From positions 447,024,334 to 447,088,333 of the forward strand of contig NC_085137.1 of assembly GCF_035046485.1 (NCBI RefSeq): 64,000 nt of DNA. The letters are read 5' to 3'. Position 1 is the first letter of the stretch. Each line of letters opens with the position of its first letter. This DNA comes from Aedes albopictus. Its lineage: Eukaryota; Arthropoda; Insecta; Diptera; Culicidae. Below, piece by piece: positions 23,036 through 33,800 of this stretch. The notes beneath the pieces were generated by a model. It was not told the origin of the DNA, searched no databases, and saw only the letters and a list, made by a program, of their open reading frames with translations. The translations under genes were made by a program, and so were the position numbers.

Positions 23036-23759
23036 CGCAGCAGGCTGCGCGCACGGGCGGTTGAGTTTTTGGTTTGCTGTCACGTTTTTTCACTCCCGTT
23101 TGATTTTAGATTTGGCCAAATAAATGGCGTTTTTCTATTCGATTCGCAAAAAGACTAAGTGCTACGCCATCCGCGAGGTATTTTTCGTTTTTCAAATTTT
23201 GCAACGCGAGTAGATCCGAACGGCGGGAATCATTCAAAATCGTCCTAACCATCGCGAGTGTGACGATTTTCGATACACGCGGAACGACCCCAGCCAGGAT
23301 GCAAATCGACGAGAAACCATAAGAAACCATTAGGGAAATGCAGTGCGGGATGTGTTAGGCAAAGAACTGTGCTATTGTGTATCTGGGTGGTGAAAAGCTT
23401 GAAGTTTAGAGGGTTTCAAAGTATCAAAATTTGCTGAGAAGTGGATTCGTGAACAGCCAGTGAGTGTAGTACATAGTACAAACAATCCAAAGCCACAAGC
23501 AGCTGTGGTTCATCGAGATGATCGCCAGCATTTTTAACCCAGCTTCAGAAGAAAACAAAATCGACTGATATTTGAAAAATTGAAAAACGAAAACAAATCC
23601 TGGCAGTGGTATATCGTTGAAGTCGATGTAACGTAAAAAACGTGATCTGAACGCCAACGAAAATAACAGAAGAAAAAGTCTGGAAACAACTACAATAGCT
23701 GATTGGTCCGCGTGAATCAAGAATGACGAGAAACTGCATCACCTTCTGGATTGTAAACA
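23036..23759. other. Non-repetitive block of unknown nature
   Basis: GC-moderate sequence with no long frame on either strand: minus frames of 74-98 codons overlap one another and look random. It could be the 5' UTR of a retroelement or unique spacer. Nothing specific is supported. Confidence 0.3.
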
Positions 23760-23760
23760 G

Positions 23761-25585
23761 TAGAGTAAAGTGGGGCAAAAGTTCGAGTGGGGCAAGAGTT
23801 TCTTTTGAAGTTATTGAGCTCAATTCAAATTATTTCTTTCGGGTGTCAAGGTTGTTCGAAGCCTTTTAGAAAAAGAGTCTTTCATTCCAAAAATTATGGA
23901 AATTGATCAATATTTCGAAAAGTTATGACAAAATATTGGTTTTTGAACAAAAAATTGTAACATGTCATGGTCCTTCCAACGCATGAAATGGAATTTTAAT
24001 GAAATCGAATTCGATATTTTATTTTGGGGCGTAACTAGGTATGTTTTGAAGATGCTTTAGCATGTAGAGTAAGGTGGAGCAAAAGTTCGACCTTAGTTGA
24101 AATTTCAATATTTTTCGAAAAACCAAAGCAGATAAAAATAAATGAATACCGTTTGGTGATTCTACCATCCATGCGCTAAAACTCTGCTGAACAAAGTAAC
24201 ACCAAATGTCTTTTCAATTTTAAGTTGCAACACGTTTTGTAAGTGTGCGTCCAATTCGAACTCTTGCCCCACCGCTGGGGCAAAAGTTCGAATCTGGTGT
24301 ATGTCGAGTTTAGCTAATCGTTACACAATATTTTGACACTTTAGTAATAGGAATATCTGAAACAATTTAATATTTTATGTTGGAACTGGAATACACTTCA
24401 AAGTTCGATCTGGATTTTACCCAAATCAGGGTAAAACTTACTACATCAAAAATTAATAGTTTTCCGCCAAATTTAGATAAAACAACATTTTTTTTCAACT
24501 TCGATCGAATTTTCCCACTAATTCCATCATTTTTAGAGATAATATGTACATTTTGCACAATTTTAGGTTTTTACGTAGAGTTGCCACATGACTCGAACTC
24601 TTGCCCCACAATTCGAACTTTTGCCCCACTATGTGTAAAATATGATTTCCAAATCTTTTTTGCAAAATGTTATACATGCTAAAGCATCTTCAAAATATAA
24701 CTAGTTACGCCCCAAAATAAAAGACCGAATTCGAATTCATTACAATTCCATTTCATGCGTTGAAAGTACCATCGCAAATTACAATTTTTCGATCAAAAAC
24801 AAACATTTACTCATAACTTTTCGAAATATTGATCAATTTTCATAATTTTTGGAGTGAAAGACTCTTATTCTAATAGGTTTCGAACAACCTTGACACCCGA
24901 AAGAAATAATTTGAATTGAGCTCAAAAACTTCAAAAGAAACTTTTACCCCACTCGAACTTTTGCCCCACTTTACTCTATAACTTTTTGCAAAAAGATTTG
25001 GAAATCAAATTTTACACATAGTGGGGCAATAGTTCGAATTGTGGGGCAAAAGTTAGAGTCATGTGGCAACTTTAGGTAAAAACCTAAAATTGTGCAAAAT
25101 GTACATATGATCTCTAAGAATGATGGAATTAGTAAGAAAATTGGATCAAAGTTGATAAAACATGTTGTTTTATCTGGATTTGGCGCAAAACTACTAATTT
25201 TCGGTGTATTAAATTTAACCCTGATTTGGGTAAAATCCAGATCGAACTTTAAAGTGCATTCCAGTTCCAACATCAAATATTAAGTGGTTTCAGATATTCA
25301 TATTACCAAAGTGTCAAAATAGTGTGCTATGGTTAGCGAAATTCCACAAACACTAGATTCGAACTTTTGCCCCAGTTTTGGAGCAAGAGTTCGAATAAGA
25401 CACACTCAACCAAAAAGTGTTGTTACTCAAAATTAATAAGACATTTGGCGTTACTTTGTTCAGCAAAATTTTAGCTCATGGATGGTATAATCACCACACG
25501 GTATTCATTTATTTTTATCTGCTTCGATTTTTAGAAAAAAGTTGAATTTTCAACTAGGGTCGAACTTTTGCCCCACCTTACTCTA
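23761..25585. mobile_element. Four-module inverted repeat chain (GTGGGGCAAAAGTTCGA family)
   Basis: Module A (23,761-24,064) is followed by module Z (24,065 to about 24,675). An inverted copy of A (about 24,676-24,979) and an inverted copy of Z (24,980-25,585) follow. All four outer edges carry TAGAGTAARGTGGGGCAAA or its complement. The inner words ATTCGAACTTTTGCCCCAC recur many times. A is about 300 bp and Z about 610 bp; copies differ at roughly a tenth of positions by eye. Z and its inverted copy each contain a 101-codon frame, but the differences look unconstrained. No transposase. Confidence 0.75.
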
Positions 25586-25599
25586 TAACCGGTGAGATC

Positions 25600-26103
25600 T
25601 TTCCGATTTGATTGCTTTAATTAGTTTCAACTTTCATAATCGTAAAACTAATTTATATTTTTAAAATGGGCCGTTGTTTGAGGGGTCATGGGACCATAAC
25701 GTTTTAGTTTATTTCCAGAGAGCGAGTAAAGGCGCTTAAGCCTAGGCATTAGGGCCAGGACACGGAGTAAATACCTGTGTTCCATCCCAGGAAGGACAAA
25801 CGATCTAGGACCAAGGGGTTGTCACCTTGGTAATCTTCTTAGCATCGTCACCCCCACCGATTTTACCGTATTTGCTACTTCATAAACTGAGCGGTTGGTA
25901 CGAGATGTCCCCACTCATTGTTCTCATTGTTGAATATAAAACGCTGCACAGTAGGCCTGGCCGCTTTAATGCTTGTAATGCATCTCCGATATATTGCAAT
26001 CATTAATAATGACAAGAAAAATGATGGAAGTAGCCGATTCTATCATTTTCCAGGATTCTTTCAATGAATGGCTGTGTATGTGTAGACTAGACTAGACTAG
26101 AGA
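25600..26103 (+). mobile_element. 3' end of an Aedes non-LTR element with (TAGAC)n tail
   Basis: No coding frame. The sequence (GGACACGGAGTAAATACCTG, CCAGGAAGGACAA, CATCGTCACCCCCACCGA, AATATAAAACGCTGCAC) ends in a short (TAGAC)n tract at about 26,083-26,103. I remember near-identical 3' ends as very frequent in Aedes. A 3' end in short tandem repeats suits several LINE clades. The clade is not identifiable here, and the left edge is approximate. Confidence 0.45.
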
Positions 26104-27600
26104 CTCTTCCAGAAATTCTTCCTGATCTTCTTCCATTTCTCCGGTAATATTTTCTTAGACTCCTCCAGGAGTTTCTTTATAGGCATTCCTGGAGGAATCT
26201 AGGAGGAATTTCTGGAGAAATCTCAAAAGGAATGCCTGGAGGAATCTCGAAACGAATTTATTGAAGGATCTTGAAACGTATTCTTTGAGAACTCTCGGAG
26301 GGATCTTGAGAGGAATTTCTGAAGGAATCTCAGAGAGACTTGCTGAAGAAACTTGTAGACTGGGAAGATGAATTATTTCTCTGAGGATTTCAGTCAAAGA
26401 AAAGCGATGATTTTCTTATCACGTCATCAACGTTTCAATCCAGATGTTGGGATGGTAGCCCTGAAGAAGATCCCAACATCGGGATCGAAACGTTGGCGAT
26501 AAGATAAGAAAATCAACGCTTTTCCTGTAGAAATCTTGGATCGAATTTCTTTAGGAAATCAAGAACTTCTGGAAAACCCCAGAAGGAATGCCTTAAAGAG
26601 TTCCTTCGAAAGAAAAGCCTGAAGAAGTTCCTGGTGGAATCAAGGTTGGAACATCTTCAGAAATCTCGGAAGAAGCTCCTGCAAGAACCCTAGGAATTTC
26701 TCCTTGATAAATTCTCAAAACATCTACTGGAAGAATCGCAGAAAAAATCTTAAAGAAAACTTAGAAGGAATTTCGAAAGAAATCCTTGAAGAACCACCCA
26801 GAGGAATCCCGGAAATAACTGCTGTAGGAATTCAAGGCTGAGGATGAAACCTTTCGAGAGCCCTCAGGAGAAACTCATGGAGAATCTCTGAGGAAACTTC
26901 TAAAGGAATCCTATACCTTACTGAGGAAGTCTGATAGAAATTGCTGGAGAAACCGAGAAAGCAACTCCTGGAGGAATCCTAGAAACAAGACCTGGAATAC
27001 TCCCAAAAGGAGCTCCTAGGGCTCAAGGGACACTTCTTATGCAAAATCTTCAATAAAATCTTTTCCGAATTCCTCAAAAATTTAGCAAAGAATCTCTGCC
27101 AGAGATGTCTCAAGAAAAGTCTAAAGAGATTCTTTCTTAAAACCTTCTAGGGATTTCTTGAGAAGTTTCTCCTAGAACTCCTATAGAAAAACAGCCATGG
27201 ATGCTTCCAAAATTATTGCATTACTTGAGAAAATCATTCAGGAATGACATTCAGAAAATCTTCTACAGATTCCCACAAACATTTCTCCACAGGTTCTTTA
27301 TGCCAATTTTTGATCGGCTGCTTCACAAATTCCTTCGTGAATATCTTCAGAAATTTATCCACAGTTCTAGATTCCGAGGATTTTGTTAAGTTCCTCTAGC
27401 GAAGCTTCACAAATTCTTCTAGGAGTTTCTTCAGAAAATCGTACATCACGAACTCCACCTGGAATTTCTTCAGAGATTCCATGTTTGAATTCCATTGGAT
27501 ATTCCCGAAGAAATGTCTCCGGAAATTACTTCAGGGATTCCTCTGCCCAGCAATCATTCAGTGGTTGAAGTATAAATTCCTCCAAAAAGATCTGCAGTGG
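26104..27600. repeat. Degenerate minisatellite with an orientation switch
   Basis: 26,150-27,010 is mainly purine-rich on + (GGAGGAATCTCGAAACG, GAGGAATTTCTGAAGG). From about 27,050 to 27,570 it is pyrimidine-rich (ATTCCTCCAAAAAG, TTCTTCAGAGATTCC). A short hairpin element at 26,397-26,526 sits in the first half. Confidence 0.7.
26397..26526. mobile_element. Short hairpin MITE
   Basis: Ends AGAAAAGCGATGATTTTCTTATC and its complement (GATAAGAAAATCAACGCTTTTC). Inner words ACGTTTC..TCC..ATGTTGGGAT and ATCCCAACATCGGGATCGAAACGT also pair, leaving a loop of about 25 nt near 26,460. About 130 bp, no ORF. The overall plan resembles the hairpin at 36,775-36,889. Confidence 0.65.
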
Positions 27601-28934
27601 GGCTTTTCAGTTCTGTTGCTCGTGCTCGTGGCGTAGTTGGACGCACGTTCGGGTCATAAACAGATGGTCATGTTAAACACTTTAGGTTTTGGCGCCCTCA
27701 CCAAAAGTAATGCGAAAGACACTACCTAAACAATTTTGATGTTCACCAAACCTAATTGCGACAATCAACCAGGTTCCATTCAGTTAACCAGTCAGTGACG
27801 ACAGTTCGACATTCCAATAGCGATCGAGTGGATGACGAATTTCAATTTCATTCAAACCTGACATATCATTCCACACCGCCAGGCCAGACAGAAATTTGCT
27901 CTTTACACACGCGAGGGTAACCTAAACCTACGCAAAGAAGACGCGTTCCAGACAAACGGGCTCTGGGCATCAGACGACGATCATCACTCGCGGGGAGAAC
28001 GATGTGAGAAGCGTGTAAATGGGCTGTTTTTACCCTTTTCCACACCGAACAACAGCACACTGCTCTCGTAACACGAATACGAATCAGCAGCACTGTGTGT
28101 CTTCCCTTTCATGATCCGGCATCAGAACAACCATTTCATTACGGTTCACGGTACGCTGCACATAGGACACGGACGACGAGGCGGCGATGATGGGACGATC
28201 TTTCGCGAACTTTACGGCTCACGTGCGTGCGTGTGGTTGACTTACTTCTTTTAAGCGGATTAATAACGATCTTTATAGTGGCTGCGGAGGAATCTTTCCG
28301 TCGTTTGTCGGCTAATCTTGAAGAGGAGATTTATGTCATCGCGGTTGGCTGCCGTCTGGTTGTTGAGAGGGAAAAAAATGCGATCGATGGGTCTCGGTGG
28401 AATAAGGCTCGAAATGTATGCAATTAGAAGTCGATTAAGCAGATTAGCCGTTTGTAGAAGGCTGTCCAAATTACGATAAACGCGCGAGTATTCCAGCAAG
28501 ACCATGGTGACGAGTTCGATTCTCGGCCGTTTTAGGATCTTTTCGATGTGTAAATATTTTTGGCTTCCTAATTTCATTCCTGCCACTTTTTATACGAAAG
28601 CAAGTATCGACAACCTCTCCGCTATAGTTGATCTACATTTATACACTCGAGTCCTTAAGTCACATGAAACCCCTTGAAATACTCTGAAACGTCTTGAAAC
28701 CCATTTGCAACGCGCTGAAACCCCACCTCAAACTCACAGATCTAACGAATTAAAAACAGTTCACAAACCCGAACGATTCATCCTTTCCAAATGTCTGTAA
28801 GTAAACTGAACTTTGTGGAAACGATTGATCATATCATGGTAACAGATCATCTCGCAAACAACCCAGTGACATTCGCTAACCTGTTGAACTTTACCCGCGG
28901 TTGCTTCACAAAGTAAGTCAAGATAAACGGCGCG
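27601..28934. other. Mixed spacer with a GC-richer part
   Basis: 27,600-28,440 is GC-richer than most of the window and non-repetitive, with no supported ORF. 28,660-28,745 holds a few CTTGAAACCC/CTGAAACCCC words of the array family seen at 41.8, 42.8 and 54.3 kb. A decayed Feilai-like piece is at 28,470-28,570. Confidence 0.4.
28470..28570 (+). mobile_element. Decayed Feilai-like SINE head
   Basis: Reads GATAAACGCGCGAGTATTCC, AGCAAGACCATGGTGACGAG, TTCGATTCTCGGCCG and TTTTAGGATCTTTTCG. This is collinear with the head of the Feilai copy at 13,823-14,104. The 3' body is missing or unrecognisable. Confidence 0.65.
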
Positions 28935-29090
28935 ATGGCTACCGCAGTCAGCATCTTAGGAGCTAGACGATTACGACGGCCGCCAACTCCGTTCAGTAGC
29001 ATTTTACACAGAAGTCACACCACACAGTTTACCACTGCAGCCAACAACAGTCAATACATGCCACTTGGTGGTGTACCTACAATCGAGAAG
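28935..29090 (+). CDS. Possible first coding exon, mitochondrial-type leader
   Basis: ATG at 28,935 (context GGCGCGATGG) opens a 52-codon stretch that meets a donor at 29,091 (GAGAAG/GTAAAA) in phase 0. The unspliced frame stops 13 codons later. The predicted N-terminus (MATAVSILGARRLRRPPTPF, then SSILHRSHTTQF) is rich in Arg, Ser and Thr and lacks acidic residues, as in a mitochondrial targeting sequence. I do not recognise the protein and cannot place a second exon. A chance ORF is possible. Confidence 0.35.
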
Positions 29091-29610
29091 GTAAAAAATG
29101 TGGTCTTAGAAGATCTAAAGTTTGCATAGCTTGATCGAACAAGAGAGGAAAACGAAATCACGGTCTAACGCTATACTGACTGAGCCGTCGAAACAGCTCA
29201 AGGTATCTTACCACCAGGGACCGTTTTTTACGATCATGTCTTCTTTCCTCATCTCTGGTCGTTGCTGTTGCGGGAAGGCTACATCGACGGTGTGTGGTGC
29301 TATATTCTACTTAGGAATGGTCTCTCTAGACCTAAATAGGCGTTTCTGGCTCGTGTTGGATTTTTCTTGTCGTGAAGTAAAAGTCTTTAAATGAAGGCGA
29401 TTTTTTGTCGCACTGTCATCCATCCTCTTTCGAAGGGATCGAAACGGTAGCCTGGGTCAGCATAAGATTGTGTAGTAAACTTTGCATAATTTGGTTATGC
29501 ATTATGCGAGTATTTGACTTGGAATTATGTGTTTGTAAGTGTGAATAATAACAACTATTAGATTAACCCTGCCGTTACCAACCCTACCCTTTCCCCTTTC
29601 CGTGTCATTA
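29091..29610. other. Spacer or putative intron
   Basis: No repeats. A 90-codon + frame at 29,122-29,394 has no recognisable domain. It would lie in the intron if the exon call above is right. Confidence 0.3.
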
Positions 29611-29611
29611 T

Positions 29612-30433
29612 AGGGTAACCTGGGGTAATACGCACCCCCGTGGCAAAATGCCCTCACGCTATTTCATTATATAAGTTAAGTTCCATTCGATGCAAGCAAA
29701 CTAGATGTAAAACTGAGCCGGACAAGCCCAAGAATGCAAAGAATATTTGAATGAAAAGCGTGGAAAACGATGATTTTCCACATTTGGAAAGATTGTCTAA
29801 TTTGTAGCGCACGCAATTTAAGCAATTGCGCGCTGATTATATGGAATCAACCTATTAACTACCATCCGCCTCCTACTCCTTCCATTTGGTCGGTGTTAAG
29901 TCAGACCGGACCATCTGTTTTTCAATGATTTCGAGAAAATGTCCTGCAAGCACTTGAAATTTGAAATCTCTGGCATTATTTTCAGAAATACCATTATTCT
30001 TTAATGTAATGACACATCTACATCAAAATAACGTCGAAAAGTTCAGGTTTAATCAATTCCTCAGCTTATCTTTACCTGCCCGAAATATCACGTAGTCCAC
30101 TCTGACTGAACGCCGACCATTTGCTGCCGTAAATAGTAAGATGGAGACGCCTGGCATCTCATTAGAATTCAAAGCGGAAAATGCCAGAGGTCGTATTGCC
30201 CCACCTCAAGGTGCGTTTTGCCCCCAACAGTTTTTCAGCACCCAAAACGTAACACTTTTTTAAATTGGTAATTCGATTCGGTAAAATTGATATCACGCGG
30301 ACCAAAAGTTGGCGTCTCTTAGTCAAATAAGTAAACTAACTTTCAAAACGCAAGACACCCATAAAATCATCTTAATCTTTGCTATGGGGCCACGTTTGCT
30401 TAGGGGGTGCATATTACCCCACCTTCCCCTACA
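29612..30433. mobile_element. MITE with GGGGTAATA-type termini
   Basis: Left end TATAGGGTAACCTGGGGTAA then TACGCACCCC. The right end is the inverted version (GGGGTGCATATTACCCC, ACCTTCCCCTACATA). The inner region repeats the theme (GCAAAATGCCCTC, GTATTGCCCCACC, GCGTTTTGCCCCC). About 820 bp, no transposase. TATA/TA at both edges suggests a TA target, but exact ends are uncertain. Confidence 0.6.
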
Positions 30434-30757
30434 TATAGAGAGAGAACGAATTAGTTTTTCTCATTGGGGATGCTGGGGTGATACAAATCGATAGATTTTA
30501 AAGAGCGAATTCTAAGATATTTAGATGTCTCACTCCCCAACAATATGTCTGAAAGACCATCCCGGCCACTAAGTGTCTTGGAACCGGCTTTACGGATATT
30601 CCGGGAAACCGGTTTTGTGGTGAATTTTTGACCTTCATTCTGAGCTGTTCTTGTGCTATTCGAAATAGTTTTGGCTATTTTTGAACCGATATGCGGATTT
30701 CACGGGAATCAGTTCGGATGGTTGCGGGGTTCATTATTTGAAGATAAACAGACACCA
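30434..30757. repeat. Degenerate dispersed repeat (GGAAACCGG / CGATATGCGG words)
   Basis: Shares ordered words with 34,515-34,900: ATTCCGGGAAACCGG, TTCTGAGC, TTTTTGAACC and CCGATATGCGGATTTC. Both sides of the Ty3/gypsy block therefore carry the same kind of host repeat. Confidence 0.45.
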
Positions 30758-30794
30758 CCCAAGTAACCAAAAGTTCCGCCTCCCATGACAAAAT

Positions 30795-30985
30795 GCACTT
30801 TCAAGTTCCGCGAAGTTCAAATAAAGTTCCAAACGGAACTTTCTTGCTGCTTAAGAGGCTAACGATGAGCCTTGCTGGAACTTCGGCCACAAGTTCCGGC
30901 AAAGCTCATTGTTAGCCTCTTAAGCAGCCAGAAAGTTCCATTCGGAACTTTATCTGAACTTCGCGGAACTTTAAAGCTGCTTAAG
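30795..30985. repeat. Inverted repeat inside element C
   Basis: The left arm CGCGAAGTTCAAATAAAGTTCC...GGAACTTCGG pairs with GTTCCGGCAAAGC...GAACTTCGCGGAAC. Shared inner words are GCTGCTTAAGAGGCTAAC / GTTAGCCTCTTAAGCAGC. Arms are about 85 bp with a loop of about 10 nt. Confidence 0.75.
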
Positions 30986-31096
30986 ATGCTATGTCGGAAC
31001 TTTGTCGGAACTTTCAAGTTCATAGAAGTTCATTTCAGTAGCATTGTGCTTCAATGAACATTAAATTTATATCTTTTACAGAAAACAACTGTTTAA

Positions 31097-31446
31097 GGCG
31101 AAACTGGATGCATTTTCTCATTTTTTCGGTTTTTGATTTTTAATTAAATAACGACGTAATATTTTCAAAATCGGTTTTCGTACACATGTAGAGTATGGAT
31201 CAAGGTATCTTCTGATTTTTTTTTGAGGCGGAAAATGTTTTCCATATTTGCAGAAACCATTTTTATGTGAAATTTTGTTTAAAATGGTTTCTGCAAAAAC
31301 GAAAAACATTTTCCACTACAAAAAAAATTCAGAAGATACCTTGATCCATACTCTACATGTGCACGAAAACCGATTTTGAAAATATTGCTTCGTTATTTAA
31401 TAAAAAATCAAAAACCAAAAAGTGAGGAAATGCTTCCAGTTTCGCC
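31097..31446. mobile_element. Palindromic MITE with TTAA target duplication
   Basis: The ends are GGCGAAACTGGATGCATTT and a near-exact inverted copy. Complementarity continues through TACACATGTAGAGTATGGAT, CAAGGTATCTTCTGA and GGAAAATGTTTT to a loop near 31,270. TTAA flanks it at 31,093-31,096 and 31,447-31,450. TTAA duplication is typical of piggyBac-type and Kolobok elements. With no coding region the family cannot be fixed. Confidence 0.8.
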
Positions 31447-31520
31447 TTAAGCGTACACGAATAAAAGACAAATATGAATTTATCAAATCAATGAATACTA
31501 GGCTTGAGCAAAAAAAAAAT

Positions 31521-31592
31521 TGCCGCCCATCGGATTCGAACCGATAGTCGCTGCGTGAGAACCCTACGCTCTACCACAGTACTACAGCTGCG
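31521..31592 (-). other. tRNA-like segment with following T run, inside element C
   Basis: On the minus strand: a D-arm-like GTGGTAGAGC, loop GGTTCTCACGC, T-arm ATCGGTTCGAATCCGAT with perfect box B, then GGGCGGCAA and a run of Ts that could stop pol III. Acceptor and anticodon stems mispair, so it is a tRNA relic or SINE head and not a working tRNA gene. Confidence 0.45.
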
Positions 31593-31689
31593 ATTGAGTG
31601 GACAGCAGATAAAGTCTGACTTGAATCGATTTTCTGTCGGCAGCTAGTTTTGCACATTTGTACAGTAGTGAAGTTAGCTTGACTTTGTC

Positions 31690-31772
31690 AAGCGTCTTCA
31701 GCAGCGCAGCGGTAAGTCGGGAGGCTATCACGCAGGAGGATCCAGTTCAAACCTACATAGCAGCGACATGTG
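31690..31772 (+). other. Second tRNA-like segment, inside element C
   Basis: GCAGCGCAGCGGTAAGTCGG followed by GATCCAGTTCAAACCT (box B-like). Weaker than the minus-strand segment nearby and in opposite orientation to it. Confidence 0.3.
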
Positions 31773-32031
31773 TGAAAGTATGATTATCAGAAGCAATTTC
31801 CAGACGTAAATCACAAACCCACCAAGGGTTGTGATTCTGAAAAACACATTTTTGTTTCTGCCTGAATTTTGTCAAAGTTCTGTCAGAAGCTGCTTAGAAG
31901 GCTATCCAGCGTGCTTATGTGAACTTTCAAGTTCCAAAATTACTTAAAAATGAAGCTGCTTAGAAGGCTAATGAGCGACCTCGAACAAGCTGCTTAGCCT
32001 ATAAAGTACTGAACTTTTGGTTACTTGGGCA

Positions 32032-32835
32032 TCATGCGACTCAGGTGATTTAACTTGCATGATGGTTTCTTCCATAAATAAGATTAGTGATCCCTGTCTA
32101 ATAGACCTAACGGTAGAAAGTAAAAAGTTGCAAATGGAGGTTGATTGCGGCTCGTCCGTATCTGTGATAGGTAAAGACCATTATTTTTCGACATTTAATA
32201 CTCCCTTAGAAAAGTGCAATAAACAGTTAATTGTGGTTAATGGAGAGAAATTGAAAATAGAGGGCGATGCAATGGTTTCAATAAAGTTCAATGGAACTGA
32301 GGCAAAATTAAAATTTTTGGTTTTGAATACCAACCACCATTTCATTCCTCTATTTGGCAGAACATGGTTGGATGTATTTTTCTCTAAATGGCGGCAATTT
32401 TTTTCTAATGCATTGACCATTAATAACTTGATTGAAAAAAACGTCATGGCAGAAGTTGAGGATATTAAGCGTGAATATAAGGATGTGTTTGTTAAAGATT
32501 TTTCGTCCCCAATAAAAGGTTTTGGGGCCGACTTGGTGTTAAAATCGAATGTTCCCATATTTAAGAAGGCTTACGATGTCCCGTACAGATTAAGGGAAAG
32601 AGTTGTGAATTATCTAAACCGACTAGAGAAAGAAAAGGTAATAACCCCAATCAAAACCAGTGAGTGGGCGTCCCCAGTGGTCATAGTAATGAAAAAAAAT
32701 AATGAAATAAGATTAGTGATCGATTGCAAGGTATCGATAAACAAGGTTATAGTTCCTAATACGTACCCACTTCCTACGGCACAAGATTTGTTCGCTAAGT
32801 TGGCTGGATGTAAGGTTTTCTGTGCACTAGATCTG
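32032..32835 (+). pseudogene. Ty3/gypsy pol fragment: protease and start of RT
   Basis: A continuous + frame begins right after element C and may continue upstream of it. Residues near VDCGSSVSVIG form a retropepsin-type active site (D-C-G-S in place of the usual D-S/T-G). Further on, PYRLRERVVNYLNRLEKE and WASPVVIVMKKNNEIRLVID are RT finger motifs, followed by YPLPTAQDLFAKLAG and the FCALDL motif. The catalytic YxDD, RNase H and the rest of pol are missing. Similarity stops near 32,835 where an inverted integrase piece begins. It is not functional. Confidence 0.85.
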
Positions 32836-33298
32836 GAGGGGTTGTACGGCGGGCTCTTCAGCACATTAATGCCCTGCTTCCTCAAAAAGTCTCCAAAGCC
32901 GTGAGAGGGAGGACCACCATCTGACACTAAAACGTCAGGTAATCCGATACGGGCTAAAAACGTTACCAGCTTTTTCAAAACCTTACTGCAATCAGTACCT
33001 TTTTTCATCCATTCTATTTCAAGCCACTTTGAAAAACTATCAACAATAAGCAGAAATGTGTGATGATTGAAATAAAAAAATCGATATGTATCCTACTAAA
33101 CGGTTTGCTAGTAGGTATCCAGTAAGATTTCTCCACAGGTTTATTGACAATTACCATGCTATTACACTCTTCACAGAGCGATACAAATTTTTCAATATCC
33201 TTATTAATTCCAGCTTTTGCAGCCGGCGTCAGCGAAGCAATTCGACCGAATTGGTCGTCGTCATTGTTGTTTAAATTTCTAGCATTTTTCCCAGCCAA
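32836..33298 (-). pseudogene. Ty3/gypsy integrase fragment, inverted against pol
   Basis: Minus frames show an H2C2-like zinc-binding end (EKFVSLCEECNSM), FSRIHIDFF with a catalytic-type Asp, LKKLVTFLARIGLPDVLVSD with the second catalytic Asp, and INVLKSPPYNPS where the catalytic Glu region should start. The frame is broken between the two parts, and the piece ends at the junction with the + strand RT fragment. The arrangement is tail-to-tail with pol, so an inversion or fold-back rearrangement happened. Confidence 0.85.
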
Positions 33299-33299
33299 C

Positions 33300-33800
33300 T
33301 CCTAGGTTGCTATTATTTTTTCTGCTGAGGCAAGAGTAAGTTTGTCCTCGATTAGCAGTCGTTCGCGAAGAGATTTCTCACGAACGCCCGCTAAAATGCG
33401 ATCTCTTATAGCCAGATCCTTAAAATCCCCAAAGGAACAAAACTCAGCTTGTAATTTCACGGATAGAACAAAGTCTTCTACCGTTTCATCAGGCTGTTGG
33501 GTGCGGTTGTTAAATTTTAATCTCTGAAATAAATCAGATTCTGTTTGATCTAATCGAGTACGCAGCTTTGCTATCATGTCCTCGTAGGACACATCGGTTA
33601 AATTACTCGTTGGGAATAAAAGCTTCAACTCATGATATATTATAGGTCCGCTAAGGGTTATGAGGGGGTAAATGAGCCCTTTTCTCTTCAAGTGTGACAT
33701 TATGCAACGAGAAATAAAATTGCAGCCGTTCGACCCACTCTCCGAAGGGCGTATCCTTGCGGTATGGTTCTATTGTCGTGGTTACATTGACCTTCGACAT
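33300..33800 (-). pseudogene. Ty3/gypsy gag N-terminal fragment
   Basis: ATG at 33,800 (minus) opens a gag-like frame with PFGEWVERLQFYFS. After a frameshift near 33,655-33,690 come TLSGPIIYHELKLLFP, KLRTRLDQTESDLFQRLKF and QPDETVEDFVLSVKLQAEFC, which are capsid-like motifs of Ty3/gypsy gag. A stop follows IIAT at 33,301. CCHC knuckles are absent. The fragment is joined directly to the integrase piece, so gag C-terminus, protease, RT and RNase H were deleted on this strand. Confidence 0.85.

Larger units (their letters stand above)
30758..32029. mobile_element. MITE-like element C, CCCAAGTAAC termini, 2 bp TSD (CA)
   Basis: Left end CCCAAGTAACCAAAAGTTC, right end its exact inverted copy, flanked by CA (30,756-30,757 and 32,030-32,031). 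Subterminal DNA is packed with GGAACTT/AAGTTCC and GCTGCTTAAGAGGCTAA words, including an internal palindrome (about 30,795-30,985). Nested inside are a TTAA-flanked MITE (31,097-31,446) and two tRNA-like segments. No transposase. The element directly abuts the Ty3/gypsy pol fragment. Confidence 0.8.

Noticed and set aside
24377..25276. Conserved 101-residue protein encoded twice in inverted copies
   Set aside because: The two frames belong to the Z module and its inverted copy. Differences fall on first and second codon positions as freely as on third, and the frame includes the repeat word GCCCCAC, so it is shared repeat sequence rather than a gene.
32017..32904. Intact 295-residue gene
   Set aside because: It starts on a TTG inside the element C terminus and ends in inverted integrase DNA. 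Only the middle is a Ty3/gypsy pol fragment.
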